From the NCBI GenBank assembly GCA_047777475.1, contig JBKEET010000006.1, positions 45,072-109,071 of the forward strand: a stretch of DNA of 64,000 bases, given 5' to 3'. The notes under the pieces were generated by a model. It did no database searches and was not told the DNA's origin. It saw only the letters and a program-made list of their open reading frames with translations. This DNA is from Sutterella sp047777475 (lineage in GTDB: Bacteria > Pseudomonadota > Gammaproteobacteria > Burkholderiales > Burkholderiaceae_F). The position numbers were made by a program, and so were the translations under genes. Positions 35,602-44,096 of the stretch are shown in pieces; within the stretch, counting starts at the first letter, position 1, and the number at the start of each line of letters is the position of its first letter.

Positions 35602-37092
35602 ATGACAGCCAATTGCAGCAGAAGAAATCTTCTGAAAGCGGGAAGCATTACGGTCCTGGGAGCGGCCTCCGGTCTCGCCCATGCAGCCAATCCGTGCTCA
35701 AAGGTGCCTGCCAAATGGGATGTCCAGACCGACGTCCTGGTCATCGGCTCAGGCGGCGCCGGTCTCGCGGCGGCCGTTTCGGCGAGGCAGCAAGGCGTTG
35801 ACGTCACCGTCATGGAGAAACTCTCTTTTGTCGGCGGCAACACGATGCTCTCCTCCGGCTATTTCAACTGCGCCGACCCGGAGCGCCAGGGCAAGCAGAA
35901 CATCAAGGACAGCGTGCAGCACCACATCGAGCAGACGCTCGCGGCGGGCGACTACCGCGCGAACCCCAAGCTCGTTGAGGTTCTCTGCAGCAACGGCCTT
36001 GACACCCTGCACTGGCTCGAGAGCCTGGGCATGAAGTTCCGCCCGACCGTCATGCAGGTCTACGGATCGCTGTGGCCGCGCTCCCACCTTGCCGTCGAGA
36101 ACAAGGGCGCGGGCTATATCCGCGTGCTGAAGACGAAGTGCGACGAACTCGGCGTGCATTTCCTGATGGGCACGAAGCTCAAGGACTTCATCCGCGAGAA
36201 TCAGTTCTCCGGCCGCGTCCTCGGCGTGGAAGCCACCGACGCAAAAGGCAAGACGATTTACGTCAGAGCCAACAAAGGCGTGGTGCTTGCAACCGGCGGC
36301 TTCGCCGCGAACCCCGAGATGCGCTCCCGTCACGACCCGAGACTTCGCACCCTCACGACGACGAACAACACGGCGTGCTCCACCGGCGAAGGCCTCATCG
36401 CCGCGAACAAGATCGGCGCTTACCTTATCGGCATGGACTACATCCAGTGCAACCCCGGCAAAGCGCCGGGCCACCAGGACGGAGTACGCCAGTCGCTGCA
36501 CCTTGACGTCTCCCGCTACATTTACGTCGACCAGAGGGGCCATCGCTTCGTTGCCGAAGACGAGCGCCGCGACGTGCTGCGCGACGCCGTGCTGAACCTT
36601 CCCGAGAAATACGGGTTCTGCATCGTCGATAAGGACGGCTTCGACAGCTACAACGAGGCGGTTCGTGAGGACGCCCGCAAGGGCCTCAAGACCGGTGACG
36701 CGTTCACGGCCGACTCGATCGAGGATCTCGCCAAGCAGCTGAAGATCCCGCCCGAGAATCTCAAAAAGACGATCGACGACTACAACAAGGCCGTTGACCA
36801 GAAAAAGGACACGGCCTTCGGAAAGCATGCCGACCAGCTGACGCACCGCATCGAGAAAGCGCCCTTCTGGGCCGCCTTCTCCGCCATGGCTGCGCACCAC
36901 ACCATGGGCGGCGTGCAGATCGACGAAAAGGCCCGCGTGATCGATTCCGAACAGAAGGTGATCCCGGGACTTTATGCCGCGGGCGAAGTCACCGGCGGCA
37001 TCCACGGCAGCAACCGCGTGGGCGGCAATGCCATCCTGGATATCCATGTCTTCGGGCGCATCGCCGGCAATTCCGCCGCAAAAATGATCTAG
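35602..37092 (+). CDS. Tat-exported FAD-binding reductase (flavocytochrome c family)
   Basis: Encodes 496 aa. The twin-arginine start CSRRNLLKAGSITVLGAASG ends near the cleavage AHAAN. FAD is held by VLVIGSGGAGLAAAVSARQQG (about 47-67), and the family C terminus reads GLYAAGEVTGGIHGSNRVGG. It is a periplasmic fumarate/urocanate-type reductase. Unlike the other three, it has no cytochrome gene beside it, so it must borrow an electron donor, perhaps one of the tetraheme proteins nearby. AAAGGAGAA precedes ATG 35602. It is monocistronic, followed by a strong terminator. Confidence 0.92.
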   Translation: MTANCSRRNLLKAGSITVLGAASGLAHAANPCSKVPAKWDVQTDVLVIGSGGAGLAAAVSARQQGVDVTVMEKLSFVGGNTMLSSGYFNCADPERQGKQNIKDSVQHHIEQTLAAGDYRANPKLVEVLCSNGLDTLHWLESLGMKFRPTVMQVYGSLWPRSHLAVENKGAGYIRVLKTKCDELGVHFLMGTKLKDFIRENQFSGRVLGVEATDAKGKTIYVRANKGVVLATGGFAANPEMRSRHDPRLRTLTTTNNTACSTGEGLIAANKIGAYLIGMDYIQCNPGKAPGHQDGVRQSLHLDVSRYIYVDQRGHRFVAEDERRDVLRDAVLNLPEKYGFCIVDKDGFDSYNEAVREDARKGLKTGDAFTADSIEDLAKQLKIPPENLKKTIDDYNKAVDQKKDTAFGKHADQLTHRIEKAPFWAAFSAMAAHHTMGGVQIDEKARVIDSEQKVIPGLYAAGEVTGGIHGSNRVGGNAILDIHVFGRIAGNSAAKMI

Positions 37093-37114
37093 ATTTTCTA
37101 GGTTAACCGGCAAA

Positions 37115-37150
37115 GGCGGAGTCATGCTCTGAAGCATGGCTCCGCCTGCT
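37115..37150 (+). terminator. Terminator after the first FAD reductase
   Basis: GGCGGAGTCATGCT pairs with AGCATGGCTCCGCC with one wobble, loop CTGA, then TGCTTTTA. Confidence 0.8.
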
Positions 37151-37205
37151 TTTATCCGGGCTTATCACAGCCCTTTTACCGCCTTCTTCTGCGCACTGCC
37201 TTCCC

Positions 37206-37396
37206 TCTCACCCTCTCCGTAAAAACCCTGCCTGATACGGTAACTAGTTCAGGTGTAAGGCCTAGGGATAGCTAGCAAAATTGCTTAGCGGAACTGGCAC
37301 AGCTCAATTTTGTCGCATAAAGTAAATACAGCAAATTAAGTTCTTCCGTCCGCAATCCCCCGATGCCGGCAAGAACAAACGAAAACGGAGGCTTCG
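37206..37396 (+). repeat. Duplicated promoter region, left copy
   Basis: This stretch matches 43926-44096 in order: CTCCGTA-AAACCCTGCCT, AACTAGT, CTAGGGATA-CTAGCAAAAT, then CATAAAGT-GAAC-type sequence, ending before a cytochrome start codon. The dyad seen in the right copy is less perfect here (CCTAGGGATAGCTAG). It shows that the whole promoter-cytochrome-FAD cassette was duplicated. Confidence 0.65.
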
Positions 37397-37588
37397 ATGA
37401 AATTCATCGCTTCTGCAGCACTCCTCATGAGCGACGCCCCTGACGCCGCTGCCTTTGCCGGAACTCATCGCTTCCTGCCTGACCGCCCTGCCTTCGAAGA
37501 TTGTGCCCACGGCACCGCGGCAAAGGAACCGGCAATCGGCACTTTCACACCCGTCTTCCATTTCAGCTTTTGCTCAGCACTGAGCTGA
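37397..37588 (+). pseudogene. Decayed tetraheme cytochrome c gene
   Basis: The first ~60 bp (ATGAAATTCATCGCTTCTGC and following) align with the start of the intact cytochrome gene at 44097 (ATGAAACTCGCCGCTTTTGC), and the last ~45 bp before the next ATG (GAGCTGACAGCCTGCCGGCG) match the intact locus too. In between, the haem-binding part is missing or scrambled: the 63-codon open frame has no CxxCH. It occupies the position of a donor cytochrome directly before the FAD gene. Confidence 0.7.
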
Positions 37589-37632
37589 CAGCCTGCCGGC
37601 GGCCTTCCCGGCAGATTTATAGGAGAACAACC

Positions 37633-39162
37633 ATGACGAATCAGACTCGCCGCAGCTTTCTCAAAACAGGCGCGCTTTTCGGAGCCGCCATTGCCGTCTC
37701 CTCGTTTGGGGTTCCGCTTTTCGCCGCCGAACCCGAGAAGTGGGACGAAACCACCGGCTTCCTGATCATCGGCTCCGGCTTCGCCGGCCTGGCCGCCGCC
37801 CTTGAGGCGCACTACCTCGGCATGCCGAGCAATCAGATCACGATTCTCGAAAAGATGCCGACCCCGGGCGGCAACTCCATCATCAACGGCGGCGCTGTCG
37901 CCGCCGCCGGCACCGACATGCAGAAGGCCGCCGGCATCAAGGACAGCCCCGACCTGCTCTACGCCGACATCCTGAAGGCGGGCGGCGGGCTCTGCCACAA
38001 GGAGCTTGCGCGCCACATCGCCGATGAATCGGTCGAGAACTTCTATTGGCTCCGCGACAAGATCGGCGTCAAGTTCAAGGCCGTCACCTACCACGGCGGC
38101 CACTCCGTCAAGCGCAGCCACGCCGTGACGAACAACTCGGGCTCCGGCTTCATCATGCCGATGCTCGCCAAGCTCAAGGAATTCGGCATCCAGCCGAGGC
38201 TCCGCACGATTGTTGACCAGCTCATCGTCAACGACAAGCACTGCGTCGTCGGCGTGCGTGCCCGCACGGGCTACCGCTTCGGCAAGGAAGATTCCGGCAA
38301 GACCGTTTACATCCGCGCCGCCAAGGGCGTGCTGATCGCCGCCGGCGGCTTCTCGCAGAATGTGAAATACCGCATGAGCCAGGATCCGCGCCTCGATGCG
38401 AAATTCGGCTCGACGAACCATCCGGGCGCAACGGGCGAAATGATCATGGAAGCCCAGGAAATCGGTGCCAACACGGTGCAGATGGACTGGATCCAGCTCG
38501 GCCCGTGGACCTCGCCCGACGAGAAAGGTTTCGGCGTTGCCCCGCTTTTTGTCGAGCCCTGCGTCGGCTACGGCCCGATGATCGACCCGGCCACCGGCAA
38601 GCGCTTCATCATGGAAACCGGCAACCGCAAGGTCCGCGCCGACGCCATCGTTGCGATCGGCCACCCCTGCCTCATCTACACGTGCGAAGCGAACGTGAAG
38701 AACGAAATCATCGGCAAGAACATGACGCAGGAACTCTTCGACCAGGCCATGAAGAAGAACGTCGTGCGCAAGTTCGATACGCTCAAGGATCTCGCCGACT
38801 TTTACAAGATCCCCTACGACCAGCTCGAGAAAACGAACACCACGTTCAACGGCTACATGAAGGCCAAGAACGACCCGGAGTTCCACTGCAAGTTCTTCGA
38901 CGACGCCACGCTCAACGAGAAAGGCCTGTTCTATGCCGTTCGCCTCTGGCCGCGCGTCCATCACTGCATGGGCGGCCTTGAAATCAACGACAAGGCCCAG
39001 GTCATGAGCGTCCGCGGCGAGCCGATCAAAGGCCTCTATGCCGCCGGCGAGACCACGGGCGGCGTGCACGGCATGGTGCGCCTCGGCACCGTCGCCGTCG
39101 CCGACTGCATGATCTTCGGACGCACGGCCGCCCGCACGGCTTACGCGTTCAAGGGCTGCTGA
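37633..39162 (+). CDS. Tat-exported FAD-binding reductase, left copy of a duplicated pair
   Basis: Encodes 509 aa. Signal TRRSFLKTGALFGAAIAVSS, then FLIIGSGFAGLAAALEAHYLG for FAD binding (about 46-66), the segment NSIINGGAVAAAGTDMQKAAG typical of this subgroup, and the C terminus LYAAGETTGGVHGMVRLGTVAVADCMIFGRTA. It is close to 95% identical by eye to the frameshifted copy at 44.5-46.1 kb. TAGGAGAACAACC precedes ATG 37633. Its own cytochrome gene has decayed, so electrons may come from the intact tetraheme protein of the right copy. Substrate unknown. Confidence 0.93.
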   Translation: MTNQTRRSFLKTGALFGAAIAVSSFGVPLFAAEPEKWDETTGFLIIGSGFAGLAAALEAHYLGMPSNQITILEKMPTPGGNSIINGGAVAAAGTDMQKAAGIKDSPDLLYADILKAGGGLCHKELARHIADESVENFYWLRDKIGVKFKAVTYHGGHSVKRSHAVTNNSGSGFIMPMLAKLKEFGIQPRLRTIVDQLIVNDKHCVVGVRARTGYRFGKEDSGKTVYIRAAKGVLIAAGGFSQNVKYRMSQDPRLDAKFGSTNHPGATGEMIMEAQEIGANTVQMDWIQLGPWTSPDEKGFGVAPLFVEPCVGYGPMIDPATGKRFIMETGNRKVRADAIVAIGHPCLIYTCEANVKNEIIGKNMTQELFDQAMKKNVVRKFDTLKDLADFYKIPYDQLEKTNTTFNGYMKAKNDPEFHCKFFDDATLNEKGLFYAVRLWPRVHHCMGGLEINDKAQVMSVRGEPIKGLYAAGETTGGVHGMVRLGTVAVADCMIFGRTAARTAYAFKGC

Positions 39163-39189
39163 CCTTCATAGGGTAATTGCTGATGCCCG

Positions 39190-39217
39190 GACGGAGTGCT
39201 TCGGCACTCCGTCTTTT
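39190..39217 (+). terminator. Terminator after the left FAD copy
   Basis: GACGGAGTGC, loop TTCG, GCACTCCGTC, then TTTT. A classical stable UUCG-capped hairpin. Confidence 0.85.
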
Positions 39218-39284
39218 AATATATTTCGAATAAAAAGAACAATGATCGATCAAGGCTGTATCTTTTAAGAGGAAATAGCCGATC

Positions 39285-40121
39285 ATGAAAACCTACTCAT
39301 CCTCCTGGTTTGAAGCCCTGCAGCATCCGAGCTGTCTGGGGAAAATCGGCCCTGACCCCCTCACTTCCGACTTCCCGGTGCTTCCCTGGCTCACGCAGCG
39401 CGTTCATCCGGCGATCGCCGCCATGATCGAGCAGTGCGGCATCGAGCGGGAGCTCCCGACCGGAGAGAACCTCTTCCAGCCCGGCACCAAAATAGCAAGC
39501 CTCGTGCTCATAGAGTCTGGCGTGACCGCGAGGTGCCTCGGCAACCCCCATGCCCAGGCCAAGCAGGCCATTGCACTCGCCACACCCGGGCATTTCGCCG
39601 CCGGCAACCTGAACTTCTTTTCGCACCGGCACGCCATCGGGCGCTATTACACCCTGACGCCGGCCAAACTCATTTACTGCCCGAGGAAACTTCTGGGCGC
39701 ACTGCTCGATAAAGATACGAAGCTTTTCAAACAGGTTGTCGTGCAGTTCGAGCTGTCAAGCCTTTCGGACCGCTTGGGCTTTGCCTGCATCTCGCTTCTC
39801 GGGGCGGAGGACCGGCTCAAGGTTTTGTTCCTGGTCTGGGGCATCAATTTCGGGACGCTCATCGAATCGCGCGGAGCAACGTATATCCGCATGCCCTCTC
39901 CCCTTACGCGGCAGGTTCGGGCAAGCGTGATCAGCTCGAGCGTCTACTGGATCGACCACACGCTCAAGAAATGGAAAGCGGCCGGCATCTGGAAGCGCGA
40001 CGGCGAGTGGGAATACTGCCGGCTGTCCTTCCTGAAGGATATTTACGACTGGCTTCGGCGCGCCGGCGAGAGCAGCAGCGACTATGCCTATCCCGAAGAC
40101 CTGAAAAGCCTTTTTATTTAA
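39285..40121 (+). CDS. Crp/Fnr-family transcriptional regulator
   Basis: Encodes 278 aa. The N-terminal ~170 residues form a cyclic-nucleotide-binding-like beta barrel (PTGENLFQPGTKIASLVLIESG), then a dimer helix, then a winged helix with the recognition region MPSPLTRQVRASVISSSVYWIDHTLKKWKAAGIW (about 205-238). Scattered N-terminal cysteines (residues 18, 50, 71) do not match the Fnr iron-sulfur spacing, so the signal may be an organic ligand or redox change. ATG 39285 has AGGAAA upstream, and TGATCGATCA at 39243-39252 is a possible autoregulatory site. It lies among respiratory FAD genes and is a natural candidate for their control. Confidence 0.88.
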   Translation: MKTYSSSWFEALQHPSCLGKIGPDPLTSDFPVLPWLTQRVHPAIAAMIEQCGIERELPTGENLFQPGTKIASLVLIESGVTARCLGNPHAQAKQAIALATPGHFAAGNLNFFSHRHAIGRYYTLTPAKLIYCPRKLLGALLDKDTKLFKQVVVQFELSSLSDRLGFACISLLGAEDRLKVLFLVWGINFGTLIESRGATYIRMPSPLTRQVRASVISSSVYWIDHTLKKWKAAGIWKRDGEWEYCRLSFLKDIYDWLRRAGESSSDYAYPEDLKSLFI

Positions 40122-40140
40122 TTAAAAACATAATGTTGCA

Positions 40141-40170
40141 TTGAACAGTACGTCTTCCGAGAGTTATAAT
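40141..40170 (+). promoter_or_regulatory. Sigma-70-like promoter of a structured leader RNA
   Basis: TTGAAC (40141-40146), 18 bp, TATAAT (40165-40170). Confidence 0.6.
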
Positions 40171-40176
40171 TTTGTT

Positions 40177-40281
40177 GCTCGGAAGTTCTCTTTGCGATGA
40201 GAGTCCGGGCTGGTCCTGAAGGCTCTCACTCCTCCGGACCATTGGGCCGGAAAAGGCGCTCTCCTTTTCCGGCACTTTTTT
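40177..40281 (+). ncRNA. Structured leader or small RNA with pseudoknot potential and terminator
   Basis: A ~105-nt RNA is predicted from the promoter to a strong terminator, GCCGGAAAAGG/CCTTTTCCGGC (40246-40273) followed by CTTTTTTG. Inside, TGAGAG (40198-40203) pairs with CTCTCA (40223-40228), while TCCGG (40204-40208), lying inside that loop, pairs with CCGGA (40234-40238) outside it, a possible H-type pseudoknot. GGTCC/GGACC offers an alternative pairing. A small open frame follows the terminator, so the RNA could be an attenuating riboswitch-like leader or a free small RNA. I match it to no known family. Confidence 0.5.
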
Positions 40282-40309
40282 GCACTGAGCGGGCGAACCG
40301 AGAGGACCT

Positions 40310-40558
40310 ATGCGGGTTTCCGGACGTGTCTGCGCCGTCCTCCTCCGTCAGAGGAATCAGCAGGAATTGCGCCATCAAGGCATTGCCTTCCGCCCGCCGG
40401 AAGCCGGCAGCCTGCCTCAGCGCTTAACGGCCTTCAGCGCAGCCGCCCTTCTCTCTTTTGGGAAACGCAGCAGGCCGCTTCGCGGGCTGACGAAGACCGG
40501 CCGCCCTGTTCATCCGGCCGGCATTGAAGTGCGTCTGAATTCCGTCAGCAGAATGTAA
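40310..40558 (+). CDS. Possible small basic protein (82 aa)
   Basis: An open frame of 82 codons between the leader terminator and another terminator, with GAGAGGA 5-9 nt before its ATG. The product would be very basic (about 14 Arg, few acidic residues) and resembles nothing I know. Its placement, filling the gap between two terminators with a ribosome binding site, is the main support; the composition could equally reflect non-coding GC-rich DNA. Confidence 0.3.
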   Translation: MRVSGRVCAVLLRQRNQQELRHQGIAFRPPEAGSLPQRLTAFSAAALLSFGKRSRPLRGLTKTGRPVHPAGIEVRLNSVSRM

Positions 40559-40559
40559 A

Positions 40560-40595
40560 AAAGCAGGCCTCTTTTTGGGAAGCCTGCTTAAAAAG
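40560..40595 (+). terminator. Terminator before the porin gene (convergent)
   Basis: AAGCAGGC/GCCTGCTT with a 13-nt loop directly after the 82-codon frame. A-rich on the left and AAAAAG on the right, so it may act on both strands. Confidence 0.6.
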
Positions 40596-40717
40596 CGGCG
40601 GGGCACCCCCGTCCCGCACGCTTGAGCAAAACCGCCGGCAGCGGCCGGGCATCACCGGGATGTCCGAAATCCTGCCGCCGGGCGGTCAGCCATGACTGGT
40701 TTCAAGAACCCCGCACG

Positions 40718-41845
40718 TCAGAAATTGTGCACGAGGCCCAGCGCTCCGGAAATGCAGTCGCCGTCGTCGTAGGTATCGAGCTTGTCGACCATGTAGCCGA
40801 GGCCGCTGTAAAGCGTCGTGCGCTTGCTGAGCGCATACCAATAGCCGATGCTCGCCGTGTAGCGGTCGAGGTCGTGGACGGCGTTCGCGTCACTCTGCTT
40901 GGCGTGCATGAAGCCGAGGGCGGCCTTAAAAGTGCCCGCGCCGAAGGCCGGCACATCCGTGCCGAGGTACAGGCCGTAGCCGTCCTTGCCCTTGTTATCC
41001 TGCAGCCATTTCGTGCCCTGCAGGTCGCCTACCGTGAAGTCGTGCGCGTGCTCGAAGTACTGCGCGCCCGCGTAGAGCTTCGCCCATCCGAAATCGTGGC
41101 GGACGCCGGTGGAGATGACGAGCGAGTCGTCGGGATCGGTCCCCGTGCCGTAGGAAGCGAAATTCGTCGAGTCGATGACCGTGTTCCATTCCGTGGTGCC
41201 GTTCTTGAACGAAAGGCCCGCGGCGTAAAAGCGGTCAACGCTCGAGTGGCCTTCAGAGCCATACTCGCCGAACTTCTTCACGTCCTTGCCGTTGGAGTAC
41301 TGCAGGTGAATGGTCCAGCCGTTGAAAGACGGCGTGATGTAGGTGACGGCGTTATCGAGCACGCCGAAATTGCCGGTGAAGATGAAGCGGTGTCCCGGGA
41401 CTTCGCCCAGGCTGACCGCAAACGGCGAGAGGTTGCCGCCGAAAAGACCCGTATCGGGGAAGCCCGAATCCAGGGCTCCCATGTGGCCGATCTTGAGCGT
41501 GCCGTACGGGCCGCTCACGTAAAGAATCGACTCGCGGCCGAAGAGTCGGTTCCCCTGCGCCGAGGTGCCGTCGTCGGTGAGGAAGCCGGACTCCAGGACG
41601 AAGCCGGCCTTCCAGCCGGAGCCGAGGTCTTCCCAGCCCTTGATGCCCCAGCGCGAGCCGGCCGTCTGGCCGCTCAGCAGCCCGAGCGACGTAACGCGGT
41701 CAGAACCGGGCTGACCGCTGTCCTTGCTGGTAAAGGAAAGACCGACGTCCACCTTGCCGTAGACCTTGACGTCCGCAGCCGAGGCAGTGAAGCAGAATGC
41801 GAGGGCTGCCGCCAGCGGCAGCAGCTTGATCAGTTGGTGAGCCAT
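40718..41845 (-). CDS. Gram-negative porin
   Basis: Encodes 375 aa. The signal peptide MAHQLIKLLPLAAALAFCFTASA is cleaved before ADVKVYGKVDVGLSF, the classical first strand of betaproteobacterial porins. Alternating beta strands and the eyelet-like SPFAVSLGEVPGHRF loop follow, and the protein ends in Phe (LGLVHNF), the outer-membrane insertion signal. It forms trimeric diffusion pores. I chose ATG 41845 (GGAGA 9 nt upstream) over an upstream frame extension, because it begins at the signal peptide. The family is normally about 350-400 aa. Confidence 0.94.
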   Translation of the reverse strand: MAHQLIKLLPLAAALAFCFTASAADVKVYGKVDVGLSFTSKDSGQPGSDRVTSLGLLSGQTAGSRWGIKGWEDLGSGWKAGFVLESGFLTDDGTSAQGNRLFGRESILYVSGPYGTLKIGHMGALDSGFPDTGLFGGNLSPFAVSLGEVPGHRFIFTGNFGVLDNAVTYITPSFNGWTIHLQYSNGKDVKKFGEYGSEGHSSVDRFYAAGLSFKNGTTEWNTVIDSTNFASYGTGTDPDDSLVISTGVRHDFGWAKLYAGAQYFEHAHDFTVGDLQGTKWLQDNKGKDGYGLYLGTDVPAFGAGTFKAALGFMHAKQSDANAVHDLDRYTASIGYWYALSKRTTLYSGLGYMVDKLDTYDDGDCISGALGLVHNF

Positions 41846-42012
41846 AAGAAGAGTCTCCTCAAAACGTCTCTGTGAGGACGAGGGATTTGTAGTTTTCGGG
41901 CATAAGCTCACCCGCCGGGCCGGATATCAGGCCGGTCCGGGATGCCTATGCGTTGGTTAGAAATTGGCGCACCCGCGCCGGGAAGGCCCGGCGCAGGCGC
42001 GCCGCAGGAGAA

Positions 42013-42990
42013 TCACTTGACTTTGTTTTCAGGAAGCTCGAAGCTGCCGCCGCCTTCAATCTGCTTGGCGAGATTGTTCCAGTTGCGCATGCGCTTCTTG
42101 AGCGTTTCCTGACTCTTGTCGTCCGGACGGAAGGAAATGAGCTTCCAGTCCATCTGGCGCAGAGCGAGCACCATTTCGTCGAGCTTCTGGTACGGAACCG
42201 CGATGATGTGCAGGCCCGGCGTGTAGACCTTGCGGCGGTTCATGCCGTGGTGCATGCCGGTCGTGAGATGGTTGACCTTGCCGGTGAGCCACGGCCAGAT
42301 GTACGTCCACGAGCAGCTCACCACCGACGAGGACTTCGACTCCCACAGGTCGCCCGAGATGTAGCTCGTGGCGCGCAGGATGATATCGGCGGTCGGCGTC
42401 TCGCAGAGGAACACGACCACGTCGGGATTGAACTCGCACTTCTCGATCGGCGAGAACACCACGTAGTTGCACGTGCCGGGCAGCAGCGTCGGGATGTTGT
42501 AGTACAGGCGGGAGTTCGGGGCCTGCGTGCGGTAGACGCCGAAGTCAAAGCCCGCCTGGCCCGAGAGGCCGATCGGAGACTCCTTCATCATGCCGAGCAC
42601 GGAGCGGCCGACGCAATTCTCGTCTTCCTTCTGGATGTAGAACGCCTCGCCCGTGCGCTGCGCGTGGCTCACGAACTGGCAGAGCGACATCTTCTTGTCA
42701 ATGTGGGGGACATTGATGCCGAAGTTCTCCGGCCTGACGGCGAGGAACTTCACCGCAACGGGGGTGTAGGTGCATTTGAGGGAAGCGAGAACTTTCCTGG
42801 CCTCGTCGCTGATGCGATCATTGCGAACGCGCAGGGAAGGATCAACGCCGTTGTCCTGGAACGTGCCTTCCTTGGGCTCTTCGGCAAAGGCCTGCCCTGC
42901 GCCGGCGGCCAGCATGCCCGCCGCGCCGGCAGCGCCCATCTTCAGCATGTCGCGCCGCTGAATGCCAATCACTTTTTTCGTATCAGTCAT
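42013..42990 (-). CDS. Tat-exported DUF169 protein
   Basis: Encodes 325 aa. The signal IQRRDMLKMGAAGAAGMLAAG is twin-arginine, so a cofactor-bearing or folded protein is exported. The body matches the DUF169 family: YTPVAVKFL near residue 77, DENCVGRSVLGM near 125, the central NYVVFSPIEKC near 175 and SCSWTY near 225. Five or so cysteines (in SLCQF, ENCVG, GTCNY, EKCEF, SCSW) could bind a metal or cluster. DUF169 function is not established. It neighbours a porin and periplasmic reductases. AAGGAGACACG precedes the ATG. Confidence 0.87.
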   Translation of the reverse strand: MTDTKKVIGIQRRDMLKMGAAGAAGMLAAGAGQAFAEEPKEGTFQDNGVDPSLRVRNDRISDEARKVLASLKCTYTPVAVKFLAVRPENFGINVPHIDKKMSLCQFVSHAQRTGEAFYIQKEDENCVGRSVLGMMKESPIGLSGQAGFDFGVYRTQAPNSRLYYNIPTLLPGTCNYVVFSPIEKCEFNPDVVVFLCETPTADIILRATSYISGDLWESKSSSVVSCSWTYIWPWLTGKVNHLTTGMHHGMNRRKVYTPGLHIIAVPYQKLDEMVLALRQMDWKLISFRPDDKSQETLKKRMRNWNNLAKQIEGGGSFELPENKVK

Positions 42991-43209
42991 ATTCGTGTCT
43001 CCTTATTATCAGGGTCTCGGTCTTTTTGACCCTTTGAAGCTATTATTTGCTTCTGAAATTCTTGATTTGAATACAACTGCTTAGGGCCCTCGACTAAGGA
43101 CTATCCCCCACTTCAGGTCCTGCTCTCTGAGGGCTACAATAAATATTTGTGCAGTCAAAGCTCGGCTCCGCATCGTTTTTCAACGAAGCGGCCCGGCATG
43201 AGGTTCCCT

Positions 43210-43650
43210 ATGGAAAACGAAAGCAAGATTGTCTTTGCCGCCCGAACCGATTCCGATGAGGGCCCCGCGCAGCGCTGCGCCGCTTTCCTGCCCGGCGTCC
43301 TCTATTCCGTGCTTCCCATGGGCGGACAGCTCGACCCGGCGGAGCCGATTCCCGCCGCCTACTGCGAGACGCTCGGCGACGTGCGCGAGACGCTGCGAAG
43401 GCTGATCCGCTCCGAAGCCGACCGCTTCAGCGAAGACGAGCTTCGCTCCGGGATGGCGCTTACTGCCACGGTGTTCACCGTGATGGGCGAATACGCCACC
43501 GGCTACCGCGCTTACCTGCCGATCGAGATCGAACCCGACCCGGAGGATCCGAGCCTCTACATTTCCCCGAAGGACTACGTCGAAAGCGTCGCAAACATCA
43601 GCATCGACGAAGCGCTGGTCTTCCCGATCCGCGAGATCCGAACGGCCTGA
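43210..43650 (+). CDS. Small conserved-looking protein of unknown function
   Basis: Encodes 146 aa, acidic, soluble, no signal peptide. It begins MENESKIVFAARTDSDEG and contains GMALTATVFTVMGEYATGYRAYLPIEIEPDPEDPS. I recognise no family. I prefer ATG 43210, which has ATGAGG 8 nt upstream. It is followed 35 bp later by a good terminator and is monocistronic. Confidence 0.75.
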   Translation: MENESKIVFAARTDSDEGPAQRCAAFLPGVLYSVLPMGGQLDPAEPIPAAYCETLGDVRETLRRLIRSEADRFSEDELRSGMALTATVFTVMGEYATGYRAYLPIEIEPDPEDPSLYISPKDYVESVANISIDEALVFPIREIRTA

Positions 43651-43685
43651 CTGTCGCTTTTCAAACAATTTCCCCTTTATGACCG

Positions 43686-43722
43686 GCCTCCTCCCGCTTC
43701 CTGCGGCAGGAGGCTTTGTGTT
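43686..43722 (+). terminator. Terminator of the 146-aa gene
   Basis: GCCTCCTCCCGC pairs with GCGGCAGGAGGC with one mismatch, loop TTCCT, then TTTGTGTTTT. Confidence 0.75.
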
Positions 43723-43925
43723 TTCTCAGCGGAGCTTTCGTCATCAGGCGTTAGGCTCCCGACCCCCGCCCTGACCGTTTAAATCTCTTGTTTACAAAAG
43801 CCGAACGCAGGGCTTCGAAATCCTGTTCTATTGAAGCATCGCTTCGTCTACTTTTTTATACGGGCTGATAACGAGGCAACGAACGAACGGCCTTTTTTGC
43901 AAGCCGTTCATTTTTGATTTTTCTC

Positions 43926-44096
43926 CCTTTCTCCGTAGAAACCCTGCCTCACTTTGCAACTAGTGCAGAACTGCGGCTAGGGATACCTAGCAAAATCGCT
44001 CCGAGGGGCTGGCCCGGATCGTTTTCGTCCCATAAAGTTGAACTTGTTCGCCGGGACCCCAAGAGCCGGCGAGAACAGACAAAACGGAGACAACAT
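43926..44096 (+). promoter_or_regulatory. Duplicated promoter region, right copy, with GCTAGG-GATA-CCTAGC dyad
   Basis: Matches 37206-37396. It carries a perfect 16-bp dyad (43976-43991: GCTAGG, GATA, CCTAGC) about 105 bp before the cytochrome start. The dyad core is kept in the left copy (CTAGGGATAGCTAG), which favours a regulator site over chance. ACTAGT lies 20 bp before it. Confidence 0.55.

Noticed and set aside
39243..39252. TGATCGATCA as an Fnr box upstream of the Crp/Fnr gene
   Set aside because: The half-sites are 2 bp apart instead of the 4 bp of TTGAT-N4-ATCAA; kept only as a generic dyad.
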